This document shows positions 20,889 to 28,755 of a stretch of DNA of 64,000 nucleotides, in pieces. Position numbers and translations under genes: made by a program. The DNA is from Gammaproteobacteria bacterium. GTDB taxonomy: Bacteria; Pseudomonadota; Gammaproteobacteria; Acidiferrobacterales; Sulfurifustaceae. The notes beneath the pieces are model-generated. The model was not told the origin of the DNA, searched no databases, and saw only the letters and a program-made list of their open reading frames with translations. Location of the stretch: contig JACQFZ010000004.1 of the NCBI GenBank assembly GCA_016199745.1, positions 53,064 to 117,063 of the forward strand. Direction: 5' to 3'. Every line of letters begins with the position of its first letter. The stretch's first letter is position 1.

Positions 20889-21083
20889 ATGAAAAAGTAT
20901 GCCATTCTGCTTGCGGCGCTTGCCGCGGTGGCGGCCGTCGGCGCCTGCCAGAAGAAAGACCAGGCTCCGGCCACCACCGAAGCCCCGGCTGCTGCTCCTG
21001 CCGCCCCGGCTGCTGAAGCTGCTCCGGCCGCTCCCGCTGCCCCGGCTGCTCCGGAAACCGGTAGCACCACCACCACCCAGTAG
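20889..21083 (+). CDS. Small Ala/Pro-rich lipoprotein
   Basis: A 64-residue protein with a lipoprotein signal peptide (MKKYAILLAALAAVAAVGAC; lipobox VGAC, Cys20). The mature part is almost entirely Ala, Pro, Glu and Thr in repeats of AAPAAP, ending GSTTTTQ. Such low-complexity tails suggest a flexible periplasmic or surface lipoprotein. A strong intrinsic terminator follows 25 bases after the stop, and a purine-rich AAGGAAAAC lies upstream, which together argue for an independent and possibly well-expressed transcript. The function is unknown. Confidence 0.8.
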   Translation: MKKYAILLAALAAVAAVGACQKKDQAPATTEAPAAAPAAPAAEAAPAAPAAPAAPETGSTTTTQ

Positions 21084-21108
21084 TAAGCATTTAGATTGTC
21101 GCAGTATC

Positions 21109-21144
21109 AACCGGCCTGTCGCCTGGCGATGGGCCGGTTTTTTT
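21109..21144 (+). terminator. Intrinsic terminator after the small lipoprotein gene
   Basis: The stem AACCGGCC (21109-21116) pairs with GGGCCGGTT (21131-21139) and is followed directly by a run of T to 21144. This is a textbook Rho-independent terminator for plus-strand transcription. Confidence 0.9.
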
Positions 21145-21209
21145 ATGAGTACCGAAAAAGTCTTTAACTTTCTCGGTCTGAATTTAGGGTGTAGTAAACC
21201 GAGCGTGTA

Positions 21210-21671
21210 ATGAACTTCAGCCACTTAATTCAGATCAACGATCCGTCGAAGCCGGAGATCCCGCCGCTATCGCGCGAGCAACTTTGGAACGGACTGGTGG
21301 CACGCGCTGAGAAGCCGAAGTATTTCGTGTTTGGACTGGATGAGTGTCAGATTCTCGAACGCGGGCCGACGACGCTGACGCGCCAACTTCGTTTCGGCAA
21401 CGTGTTGGTTCGCGATCGCGTGACCTTCGAACCGCAAACGCAAGTGCAGTACGAGATTGAGTCGTCCAAAGATATGCCAGGCGGCCGCTTGTTGATGCGC
21501 ATCGAGGAACCACAGCCGGAACAGTTTTTTCTGCGCTTCGATTACCAGCTCGATGTCGCCCACGCCATCGACGTGGATTACTACAACGAGTTTCGTAAAT
21601 CGGCCTATGTCGAGGCCGACATCGACACCGTGCGGGCGATCCGCGAGCTCGCCGCCGAAGGTTTGCTTTAA
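21210..21671 (+). CDS. DUF1857 / AtaL-like SRPBCC family protein
   Basis: A 153-residue soluble protein starting MNFSHLIQINDP, with SREQLWNGLVARAEKP, the characteristic start of DUF1857 (AtaL-like, START/SRPBCC fold). The fold has a deep hydrophobic cavity and usually binds lipids or aromatic ligands. No catalytic motif is visible. The 3' end overlaps the convergent DUF1289 gene by four bases. The function is unknown. Confidence 0.8.
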   Translation: MNFSHLIQINDPSKPEIPPLSREQLWNGLVARAEKPKYFVFGLDECQILERGPTTLTRQLRFGNVLVRDRVTFEPQTQVQYEIESSKDMPGGRLLMRIEEPQPEQFFLRFDYQLDVAHAIDVDYYNEFRKSAYVEADIDTVRAIRELAAEGLL

Positions 21672-21859
21672 GTCGACGGCGGTATTTTTTGCCGATTAGG
21701 CAGTTGTTGCAGCACCGTTTGCTTTTGCTCGGCGGAATACGTCGACCAGCCGGCGATCTTCGCCAAGGTGCGCCGGCAACCGCTACACAACTGCGTTGTG
21801 GGAGCGAGCTGGCAAACGCCGGTGCACGGCGCGAGTTCGGTTCTAGACTTATCATTCAA
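21668..21859 (-). CDS. DUF1289 small cysteine-rich protein
   Basis: A 63-residue protein with the DUF1289 pattern: PCTGVC near the N-terminus, LCSGCRRT in the middle, then IAGWSTYSAEQKQ. The four cysteines probably bind one metal ion. Members are widespread in proteobacteria and of unknown role. It is transcribed towards the DUF1857 gene and overlaps its stop, and its start lies 51 bases from the divergent aminotransferase start. Confidence 0.85.
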   Translation of the reverse strand: MNDKSRTELAPCTGVCQLAPTTQLCSGCRRTLAKIAGWSTYSAEQKQTVLQQLPNRQKIPPST

Positions 21860-21910
21860 TTCGACTATGGCCCACGATATTGCCGTTCGCCGACACCGAG
21901 GAGTTTAACC

Positions 21911-23245
21911 ATGCCGACGTCGCTCAATCTTGACGCTCTATGGATGCCGTTCACCGCTAACCGTGCATTCAAAGCGGAGCCGCGACTATTGATCTCGGCC
22001 AAAGGCATGTATTACCAAAGCGCCGACGGCCGCAAAATTTTGGACGGCTCCGCCGGCTTGTGGTGCGTCGTCGCCGGTCATTCGCATCCACACATCGTCG
22101 CCGCGGTGCAGCAGCAAGTTGCCGAATTGGATTTTGCGCCGAGCTTCAACGTCGGTCACCCAAAAGCGTTCGAAGCCGCGGAACGATTGGTAGCGCTCGC
22201 ACCGAAGGGTCTCAACCGTGTGTTCTACACCAACTCCGGCTCGGAAGCGGTCGATACCGCGCTCAAGATTGTTCTCGCTTATCACCACATCAGTGGTCGA
22301 TCTGGCCGTACTCGGTTAATCGGTCGCGAGCGCGCTTATCACGGCGTCGGCTTCGGCGGACTCTCGGTCGGCGGCATGGCCGGCAATCGTAAACACTTCG
22401 GTTCACTGTTGCCCGGCGTCGACCATTTGCGCCACCCGCTCGACATCAAGCGCAACGCCTTCTCGCGCGGGTTGCCGGAACATGGGGCCGAACTCGCCGG
22501 CGAGTTGGAAACGCGATTGTTGGCGCTCCACGACCCGAGCACGGTAGCCGCGGTTATCGTCGAACCGCTGCAAGGATCGACCGGCGTCATTCTTCCGCCA
22601 AAGGGTTACTTGCAGGAACTACGCCGCATCTGCGACAAGCACGGCATCTTGCTGATCTTCGATGAAGTCATCACCGGTTTCGGCCGACTCGGCAAGAACT
22701 TCGCCGCCGATTATTTCGGCATCACACCAGACATCATCACCTGCGCCAAAGCATTGACCAATGGCACCGTGCCGCTCGGCGCAGTGATTGTGCGCCAAGA
22801 AATTTATGACGCGTTTACAAGCGCTGCGGCCGATGGCCAGATCGACTTCTATCATGGCTATACCTACACCGGCCATCCACTGGCCTGCGCCGCGTCGATC
22901 GCAACGTTAGATGTATTGCAACAAGACGGTTTGATCGAACGTGCTGCTTCTCTCAGTGACTACTGGCAAGACGCGGTACACAGCCTGCGTGGATTGCCGC
23001 ACGTGAAAGACATCCGCAATCTCGGCATGCTCGCTGGCATCGAACTCGAACCGTTGCCGGGCAAACCGGGCGCACGAGTGCAGGAAGTGTTTCTCCGCTG
23101 CTTCTGGGAACAGAATCTTTGGATCCGCACCACCGGCGATATCATCGCCCTGTCGCCACCATTGATCATCGAAAAGTCAGAGATCGATCGCTTGATCGAC
23201 GGTATCGCCAACGTTTTGAAAGCGACTAAGGATTTGGGTTCGTAG
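21911..23245 (+). CDS. Class III omega-aminotransferase (beta-alanine/pyruvate type)
   Basis: A 444-residue PLP enzyme of aminotransferase class III, starting MPTSLNLDALWMPFTANR, as omega-amino acid:pyruvate transaminases do. NSGSEAVDTALK binds the cofactor phosphate, IFDEVITGFGRLG carries the Asp that contacts the pyridine ring, and CAKALTNGTVPLGA holds the Schiff-base lysine (about residue 280). I chose ATG 21911 because GAGGAG precedes it and because residues upstream in the longer frame are not conserved-looking. Likely substrates are beta-alanine or other omega-amines with pyruvate as acceptor. Confidence 0.93.
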   Translation: MPTSLNLDALWMPFTANRAFKAEPRLLISAKGMYYQSADGRKILDGSAGLWCVVAGHSHPHIVAAVQQQVAELDFAPSFNVGHPKAFEAAERLVALAPKGLNRVFYTNSGSEAVDTALKIVLAYHHISGRSGRTRLIGRERAYHGVGFGGLSVGGMAGNRKHFGSLLPGVDHLRHPLDIKRNAFSRGLPEHGAELAGELETRLLALHDPSTVAAVIVEPLQGSTGVILPPKGYLQELRRICDKHGILLIFDEVITGFGRLGKNFAADYFGITPDIITCAKALTNGTVPLGAVIVRQEIYDAFTSAAADGQIDFYHGYTYTGHPLACAASIATLDVLQQDGLIERAASLSDYWQDAVHSLRGLPHVKDIRNLGMLAGIELEPLPGKPGARVQEVFLRCFWEQNLWIRTTGDIIALSPPLIIEKSEIDRLIDGIANVLKATKDLGS

Positions 23246-23266
23246 TCTCCCGAGCCTCGTCTGCCA

Positions 23267-23466
23267 CTCCCCTCTCCCCTTGCGGGAGAGGGGCCGGGGA
23301 AGAGGGGTGATCATATAAATCATCGACTCCGAAAATTCCCCCTCTCCCTTGTTCTATTCCCGCCGGGGTGCGCGAAAATCGTGCGCACCCGTTCGACGGC
23401 GCGAACACACGTTAAGTGTGTTCGCGAAAACCCCGTCTCACCTCCCGCAAGGGGAGAAGGAGACGC
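23267..23466. repeat. Palindromic intergenic element, family B, with inserted hairpin module
   Basis: Both ends are hairpins of the type CTCTCCCCTTGCGGGAGAG and CTCCCGCAAGGGGAG, in inverted orientation, so the whole is a long inverted repeat between the aminotransferase and pirin genes. A sister copy at 39009-39102 lacks the insert and shows the empty site: TTGTTC joins directly to CCTCTCCCGC there, whereas here about 86 bases (23355-23440) are inserted between TTGTTC and CCTCCCGC. Confidence 0.8.
23355..23440 (+). repeat. Two-hairpin module, copy 1
   Basis: Hairpin 1 is GGGTGCGC (23366-23373) with GCGCACCC (23383-23390), loop GAAAATCGT. GTTCGACGG follows. Hairpin 2 is GCGAACACAC (23401-23410), loop GTTAA, GTGTGTTCGC (23416-23425), perfect over ten pairs. 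GACGG before it pairs with CCGTC after it (23433-23437). Other copies are at 49446-49529, 49589-49671 and, truncated, at 34564-34610. Confidence 0.75.
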
Positions 23467-23484
23467 ATTAATTAACGTCGAGAA

Positions 23485-24357
23485 CTAAGACGTCTCCACC
23501 GCCCGCACAAACGCACCACTCTGATAGTCCTGAATCGCCTGCTCAATCTCCTCACGCGTGTTCATCACGAACGGCCCGTACTGCACGATCGGTTCGCCCA
23601 GCGGCCGCGCCGCCAGCAGAATGAAACGCGCATCGGTGATCGCGCTGATCTCGATCTGATCACCACCCGATAACAACCCAGCGTTCTGCGCCGCGAGTCG
23701 ACGCGGCGAATCCCCACCACCGACGCGCACATCGCCTTCGTACGGATAAATAAACGCGTTGTAATCGGCAGCAACGGCATGCGCAAACCTCGCCCCCGCC
23801 GGCAACACGACGTCGACATACCACGGATCGGTACTCACGTTACGAATCGGTCCCGATGTGGTCGCGCCGTTCACCGTCAGCGTACCCGCGATGACTTTCA
23901 CCTGGCCACCACCCGCCAACGCCACCGCGGGAATCTCCGCCGGCTCGATATCACGATACGACGCCGGCTTCATCTTTTCGCGCGCCGGCAAATTGATCCA
24001 CAACTGAAACCCACGCATGCGTCCCGCCACCTGCTGCGGCATCTCCGAATGCACGATGCCGCGGCCGGCAGTCATCCACTGCACACCACCCGGTTTGAGA
24101 TCGCCGCGATTACCGAGGTGATCCTCATGACGCATGTGACCATCGAGCATGTAGGTCACGGTCTCGAAGCCACGATGCGGATGCGGCGGAAATCCAGCGA
24201 CGTAATCGTCCGGATTGTCGGACGAAAATTCATCCAACATCAGAAACGGATCCCACCGCTGACCGCCAACGCCAATACTGCGCCGCAACTTAACGCCAGC
24301 GCCGTCAGACGTAGGCACCGATTCAATAACGTATTGCAACGCACGTGTCGTCATCAC
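23485..24357 (-). CDS. Pirin family protein
   Basis: A 290-residue bicupin. The N-terminal cupin holds the pirin signature PPHPHRGFETVTYML, then HEDHLGNRG, VQWMTAGRGIVHSEMP and GFQLWINLP. His and Glu residues in these segments bind a metal, usually iron. The C-terminal cupin is degenerate, as usual (WYVDVVLPAGARF). Bacterial pirins include YhhW-type quercetin 2,3-dioxygenases and regulators of pyruvate metabolism; the substrate cannot be assigned. It shares a strand with azoR upstream, separated by a repeat, so a redox or aromatic-stress operon is plausible. Confidence 0.92.
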   Translation of the reverse strand: MMTTRALQYVIESVPTSDGAGVKLRRSIGVGGQRWDPFLMLDEFSSDNPDDYVAGFPPHPHRGFETVTYMLDGHMRHEDHLGNRGDLKPGGVQWMTAGRGIVHSEMPQQVAGRMRGFQLWINLPAREKMKPASYRDIEPAEIPAVALAGGGQVKVIAGTLTVNGATTSGPIRNVSTDPWYVDVVLPAGARFAHAVAADYNAFIYPYEGDVRVGGGDSPRRLAAQNAGLLSGGDQIEISAITDARFILLAARPLGEPIVQYGPFVMNTREEIEQAIQDYQSGAFVRAVETS

Positions 24358-24407
24358 ACTCTCCTCAATTATCCAATGCTTCAGTAGCCACTACTCTCCA
24401 CCATCAC

Positions 24408-24450
24408 GTCCCCTCCCCCTCAGGGGGAGGGACAGGGTGGGGGTGGGTTT
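24408..24450. repeat. Partial family-A palindromic repeat between azoR and pirin
   Basis: TCCCCTCCCCCTCAGGGGGAGGGACAGG is a hairpin followed by GTGGGGGTGGGTTT. It matches the internal hairpin and G-rich tract of the larger elements at 34383-34746 and 49366-49737. Only one end is present, so it is a fragment or a solo unit. Confidence 0.65.
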
Positions 24451-24458
24451 GTGTATCG

Positions 24459-25085
24459 CTACGCCGCCGCCGCAACTTTCTCGGATACCGCCAACCGTTC
24501 AATCGTCGACTCCGCCCGCGCCAACGCTGAGATCTTGCTGGCATCACCCAACGCCAATCCTTCCGCGTACACAAACTCGACATCGTCAATCCCGATGAAC
24601 CGAAGAAAGTCGCGCACATAGCTCGTCTCGGTGTCGAGCGACGTGCCGGCATACAACCCGCCACGGGTCGAGAACACGTAAACCTTCTTACCGGTCAATA
24701 AACCCACCGGCCCGGTCTCGGTATAGCGAAACGTAACACCAGCGCGTGCGACATGATCAAAATACGCCTTCAACACCGACGGCACGCCAAAGTTATACAT
24801 CGGCAACCCGAGCACGATCACATCCGCACGTTTCAACTCATCGATCAACACATCCGACTCGTCGATCACCGCCTGCTGCACCGCCGTCCGCTCGCCCGGC
24901 TTAGCGAGAAACGCCTGGAACCGTTCGGCCGTCAAATGCGGCAGCGGTTGCCGCGTGAGGTCGCGCACTTCAACCGTCGTATCCGCATGCGCGGCGCGGT
25001 AAGCGGCGACGAAACGATCGGCGAGCTGGCTCGACTGACCGTGGCCGGCGAAAAGGCTGGAGTTGATCTGCAGTAATGTCGTCAT
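24459..25085 (-). CDS. azoR: FMN-dependent NADH-azoreductase AzoR
   Basis: A 208-residue flavodoxin-like reductase starting MTTLLQINSSLF. GLPMYNFGVPSVLKAYFDH and STRGGLYAG are the FMN-binding segments typical of AzoR. These homodimeric enzymes reduce quinones and azo compounds by two electrons using NADH. A LysR-type regulator is divergently transcribed 101 bases away, the usual arrangement for a regulator that controls its neighbour. Confidence 0.94.
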   Translation of the reverse strand: MTTLLQINSSLFAGHGQSSQLADRFVAAYRAAHADTTVEVRDLTRQPLPHLTAERFQAFLAKPGERTAVQQAVIDESDVLIDELKRADVIVLGLPMYNFGVPSVLKAYFDHVARAGVTFRYTETGPVGLLTGKKVYVFSTRGGLYAGTSLDTETSYVRDFLRFIGIDDVEFVYAEGLALGDASKISALARAESTIERLAVSEKVAAAA

Positions 25086-25135
25086 GGTGTTTCTCCGTTA
25101 ATGTTTGGACTGTGACGTCATTAAAGGATTTACTC

Positions 25136-25177
25136 ATCCGATGAAAAAGATCAATATTTCGCGTCTACCCATCGGAT
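25136..25177. promoter_or_regulatory. Inverted repeat in the azoR-lysR intergenic region
   Basis: ATCCGATG (25136-25143) and CATCGGAT (25170-25177) are perfect inverted eight-mers centred between the divergent genes, the expected place for LysR-type regulator binding. The spacing of 26 bases is wide, so it may be two half-sites. Function is inferred from position. Confidence 0.45.
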
Positions 25178-25186
25178 TATTCGATC

Positions 25187-26113
25187 ATGGCCGAGATGCC
25201 CCACATTAGCCTGGAACAATGGCGCGCCCTGATGGCGGTCGTCGAGGCCGGCGGTTATGCGCAAGCCGCCGAGGCGCTACACAAAAGTCAGTCGTCAGTC
25301 ACCTACGCCGTGCAAAAACTGGAATCGCTGCTCGGCGTAAAAGCGTTCGAAATCCAAGGCCGCAAAGCAATCCTCACCCCCACCGGCAAACTCCTCTACC
25401 GCCGCGCCCGCACATTGCTCGGCGACGCCGTCGATCTCGAACGCGCCGCGCGCAAATTGTCCGCCGGTTGGGAGGCGGAGATTCACCTAGCCGTCGATAT
25501 TATTTTTCCGACGTGGCTGCTACTGAAATGTCTCGACCGCTTCAACAGCGAAAGCCCGCACACACGCCTCAACCTGATCGAATCGGTATTGAGCGGAACC
25601 ACCGAAGCGCTACTGCACGGCCAAGCCGACCTCGCGATCGCCGCGCAAGTGCCGTCCGGTTTCATGGGGCAACCGCTGATGCGCTTACGCTTCCTGCCGG
25701 TGGCGCATCCCGATCATCCGCTGCATCAATTAAACCGCGAGCTCACGGTGCAAGATCTGCACGGCCATCGTCATCTCGTGGTACGTGACTCCGGCGTCAA
25801 ACGCACCGACAGGTTGACGGTACAAGTCGAACAACGCTGGACCGTCGGCCACATGACAACGTCGATCGAAGCCGCGCGCAGCGGTTATGGCTTCGCTTGG
25901 TTTCCGGAAGAAAAGATTCGCAAGGAATTGGCCGAGGGTTCGTTGAAGCCGTTGCCGCTACGCGATGGCGGCGATCGTTACGCCGAGCTGTATTTAATCT
26001 ACGCCGACCGCGACGCCGCCGGACCGGGAACGCAGCGGCTGGCGCAGATCATTGTCGAGTCAGTGGCGAGTGAGTGTATGCGGCATTCGCAGACGACGAA
26101 GGCTGGGACATAA
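25187..26113 (+). CDS. LysR-type transcriptional regulator, divergent to azoR
   Basis: A 308-residue regulator. The N-terminal helix-turn-helix reads ALMAVVEAGGYAQAAEALHKSQSSVTYAVQKLE, in two adjoining motifs typical of the family; the effector-binding domain covers about 95-295. Serine runs in the recognition helix match the LysR consensus. Divergent orientation to azoR suggests it controls azoR, and possibly pirin, in response to a quinone or electrophile. The start at 25187 sits ten residues before the conserved HTH. Confidence 0.93.
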   Translation: MAEMPHISLEQWRALMAVVEAGGYAQAAEALHKSQSSVTYAVQKLESLLGVKAFEIQGRKAILTPTGKLLYRRARTLLGDAVDLERAARKLSAGWEAEIHLAVDIIFPTWLLLKCLDRFNSESPHTRLNLIESVLSGTTEALLHGQADLAIAAQVPSGFMGQPLMRLRFLPVAHPDHPLHQLNRELTVQDLHGHRHLVVRDSGVKRTDRLTVQVEQRWTVGHMTTSIEAARSGYGFAWFPEEKIRKELAEGSLKPLPLRDGGDRYAELYLIYADRDAAGPGTQRLAQIIVESVASECMRHSQTTKAGT

Positions 26114-26316
26114 GTGCATTCGCTACTACGCTAATTCAGGCAGGATCTGACAGAAACCGTCGGATAGTAACGCCCTGAGGGTCGATCCGAAACTGACACT
26201 CAATTGTAGTAGGTAGGAAATTCGACTCTAATGGTTCCGAAGTTCGACGCTGTCAGTCTCCATTCCAGCCTTGGCCAGATTGTGTTACACCTACGCGCGC
26301 CACCGGACAGTTAAAC

Positions 26317-27291
26317 ATGCCGCAGACTATCGTTTTCGATACGAACTACCTGAGATCTTTTGGCGATTCAGACTATCGAATCGAAAAACTGCCGCAGAAA
26401 TTGCACGATCAGATCAAGTTGGCATTTTCGCGCGAGGACTTGGTTGCTCTCCCTAATACCGTAAGACTCGAAACAAATGCGTGGCTCGCTTTACAAGCTG
26501 AAACTGCGCAGAAAAGTCTTTTAGATGCACATAAACTGCTGCGAAATGCAGGGTACGAGGTGTCCCCTGAGATTACGGAAAAGAAACACAATATAGACAT
26601 CGCCACAGTCCTACGGAAATATTTCTCAACCGTTTATTTGCTTGAGCCGACCATAGAAGACTATAGGGAGGCCGAACGACGTACGTCCTATCGATTGTCT
26701 CCGTTGCCAAAGAAAAATCCTACCGGAGAAGAATACAGAGATAGATTAATTTGGTGTCAACTGGTCAGCTATGCTCGAGCTAGCAAGACGCCGATCTTAT
26801 TGGTATCAGGTGATGGATTGTTTCACAATGGAGCTGCTTCTGACGAAGGAAAAACAGCTTCCATCGAAGTAGTCGAGAGCGAATCGGACCTCGACCAGAG
26901 ATTGAATCAAAGGCCGCATCACATTCAAGCCGTCGTTGACCAGTTGCTTATGTTTTCGATGAATTTGCAGAGACAAGGTGTCGATTTAAAACCGGAATCA
27001 ATTGTCGGCATCGAGGAACTTCGAAAGGTAAATGAGGCAAACGGTTCGCTTGTTCTGAAGTTCATGCTTCGAACAATCGGAATCAAGGAAGTCTCGTCGC
27101 CAGTATCTGCGAGAATGGTATCCCTTGGTGGAGTTCCGATTTTGCTTAGCCTGTCATTGGGCGAAAGAGCAATAGAGTGTGCCAGACAGATAGGCCCTCA
27201 GGAAAAAGAGAAGTTGGCACTGGATCGTTTTCGTGACACAACAAACATTGAGCAGGTAGCGGATGAGCTAAGAAGTTTGCTGAGGAGTTGA
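26317..27291 (+). CDS. PIN-domain protein (DUF4935-like)
   Basis: A 324-residue protein with a PIN-type nuclease pattern at the N-terminus: FDTNYL (Asp8), RLETNAW (Glu52), EEYRDRLIW (Asp142) and SGDGLF (Asp166). These would form the metal-binding acidic cluster of PIN RNases. The C-terminal 140 residues are not recognised. The sequence is AT-richer than neighbours and uses different codons (ATA, AGA), suggesting transfer. It overlaps closely with the next gene, separated by two bases, so both form one transcript. A toxin, defence or RNA-processing role is possible; nuclease activity is inferred. Confidence 0.75.
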   Translation: MPQTIVFDTNYLRSFGDSDYRIEKLPQKLHDQIKLAFSREDLVALPNTVRLETNAWLALQAETAQKSLLDAHKLLRNAGYEVSPEITEKKHNIDIATVLRKYFSTVYLLEPTIEDYREAERRTSYRLSPLPKKNPTGEEYRDRLIWCQLVSYARASKTPILLVSGDGLFHNGAASDEGKTASIEVVESESDLDQRLNQRPHHIQAVVDQLLMFSMNLQRQGVDLKPESIVGIEELRKVNEANGSLVLKFMLRTIGIKEVSSPVSARMVSLGGVPILLSLSLGERAIECARQIGPQEKEKLALDRFRDTTNIEQVADELRSLLRS

Positions 27292-27293
27292 GC

Positions 27294-27719
27294 ATGAATA
27301 TTCGTTTTGGGACGCAAGTATTTAGAGACGTAAAGATCCCGGTGCTTTGGGGTAAACGGGCTATCATCGGACACCCTTCCGGCGAACTTTCGGTAGTGGA
27401 CCTTAGTGAATCTATTGCACGGCCGGAAATCGTGACAAACAAGCCTTGGACCAACATCGAGTTTTCGGACAAAGAAGACGGACTTGTAATCTTCAAAAAT
27501 GGCGCGCCCGTGCTTTTCTACTCTCCACCGCGCAAATTATTCCGTGATTTAAGCGGTAGCCTTCCGGAATGCGAAATTTCATCTCAAGAGATTCGAATTG
27601 GAACCAATAGAATTCAGAATGCTATGGTTTCTGGATTTCAAGTAGGCATAGGAATTTCTGAAGATGGATTCTTCATTGGTGGTCCGTTGCCAGCAGGGCT
27701 CGCCACTCTCGCGTTTTAG
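27294..27719 (+). CDS. Unknown 141-residue protein, partner of the PIN gene
   Basis: It begins at ATG 27294, with GAGGAG (27282-27287) six bases upstream that overlaps the end of the PIN gene; a TTG at 27288 is less likely. The product (MNIRFGTQVFRDVKIPVLWG...) is rich in beta-prone residues with no signal peptide or helix-turn-helix. It does not look like a classical antitoxin. Because it is coupled to the PIN gene and equally AT-rich, it probably travelled with it. It may be an immunity or accessory protein. I do not recognise the family. Confidence 0.6.
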   Translation: MNIRFGTQVFRDVKIPVLWGKRAIIGHPSGELSVVDLSESIARPEIVTNKPWTNIEFSDKEDGLVIFKNGAPVLFYSPPRKLFRDLSGSLPECEISSQEIRIGTNRIQNAMVSGFQVGIGISEDGFFIGGPLPAGLATLAF

Positions 27720-27831
27720 CAACGTGCGGATTCTGACACAAGCATGCGATGCGGGCGTTTAGATTGCCTAACGTCGATTCGAACTTAGCCTGGGGCTATC
27801 CGTGGAAACGGGTCTGAAATAGCAAGCAAGC

Positions 27832-27854
27832 GTAGGGTGGGCGCAGCCCACGCG
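27832..27854. repeat. REP half-site, left flank of RAYT 1
   Basis: GTAGGGTGGGCGCAGCCCACGC forms a hairpin (GTGGGC/GCCCAC). Its inverted partner is CGCGTGGGCTTCGCCCACCC at 28875-28899. The two bracket RAYT 1 and belong to the same family as the REP pairs at 8714, 42137 and 52135. Confidence 0.75.
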
Positions 27855-28136
27855 GATTCGATAACATGCCACGATGTCCCGCTATCGACGCACCATCGCA
27901 CCGGGAGGCACGTTTTTGTTCACGGTCAATTTAGCCGATCGGCGATCGTCGTTGTTGACCGACCACATCGATTTACTCCGTGTGGCTTACAGCAAGGTAG
28001 CGCGGGAACTGCCCTTCGACACCGTGGCGATTTGCATTCTTCCGGATCATTTGCACGCGCTGTGGCGATTGCCGTCCGCGGATGGAGATTTCTCGACGCG
28101 TTGGCAACGGATCAAGGGCTATTTTTCACAGCAAGT

Positions 28137-28755
28137 GTAGCGTGCGCCATGCGCACGATTAATCCATCTCTCCGAAACCGCCATCATCATGTTCTATGGC
28201 GTCTACTCGAGGCGATGCCCAATCCACGGAGTACACACCGCGCTCGACGAATCGATGAAAGCTTGAATAGCGCCATTCGCTCGGCTGTTTCACGTAGCCG
28301 TGTTTAACCGGATTCCAATCAATATAGTCCGCGTGTTTCTCGAAATCACGCTCATCACGAATTTGATGTTCCCAGAATCGGCGTTGCCATAATCCCAACT
28401 CGCCGCGTTGTTGGCGCGATCGAGTTAGCGGGGGGCGAGATGATGTCACGTGTTTTTTGGCTGACGGTGCGTTTGATGATATTCCAACGGGTGGCGTAGT
28501 CGGCGTCGTTTTTCGGCGGAGTCCAAATGCAGTGCAGATGATCGGGTAGCAAAACAAACGCCTCGATGGTGAAGGGATGCGTTGTTTGAACGGATCGGAT
28601 ACTTTGTTTTAAGGCGTCGTAAAACGGGGTTTCGGTAAGCAGTGGTTGGCGCTGATAGGTATTGACCGTAAAAAAATAGGTTGCGCCGGGGACGGTGAAT
28701 CGGCGGAAGGTGGCCATGGTGCGATTGTAAGGGACGTGCGCATGGCGCACGCTAC
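28137..28755 (-). mobile_element. RAYT 2 element nested in RAYT 1
   Basis: The unit is bounded by inverted copies of a second palindrome: GTAGCGTGCGCCATGCGCAC (28137-28156) and its complement ending at 28755. Between them lies the RAYT 2 gene on the minus strand. The palindrome differs from the GGGTGGGC type that serves RAYT 1, so two RAYT/REP pairings are present. Confidence 0.75.
28159..28717 (-). pseudogene. RAYT 2: REP-associated tyrosine transposase, frameshifted at a G6 tract
   Basis: From ATG 28717 the frame encodes MATFRRFTVPGATYFFTVNT and LLPDHLHCIWTPP (the HUH site). It then loses the family sequence just at GGGGGG (28430-28435) and stops near 28355. In another frame the rest of the protein follows without damage: GLWQRRFWEHQIRDERDF, YIDWNPVKHGYVKQPSEW, SSFHRFVERGVY, ending at 28159. 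One base change in the homopolymer would restore it. This may be decay, slippage-dependent expression, or a sequencing error. Confidence 0.85.

Noticed and set aside
21689..21910. 74-codon extension of the aminotransferase
   Set aside because: It overlaps the opposite-strand DUF1289 gene, and GAGGAG sits before ATG 21911, where the family sequence starts.
23355..23440. Variable hairpin followed by GAAA as a hammerhead ribozyme core
   Set aside because: The CUGANGA segment required before stem II is absent in all copies, so the GAAA after the hairpin is not enough.
26143..27745. Similar strings GGATCTGACAGAAAC and GGATTCTGACACAAG on both sides of the PIN gene pair
   Set aside because: The match is short and gapped, and the bases around it do not align, so I do not count it as a target duplication.
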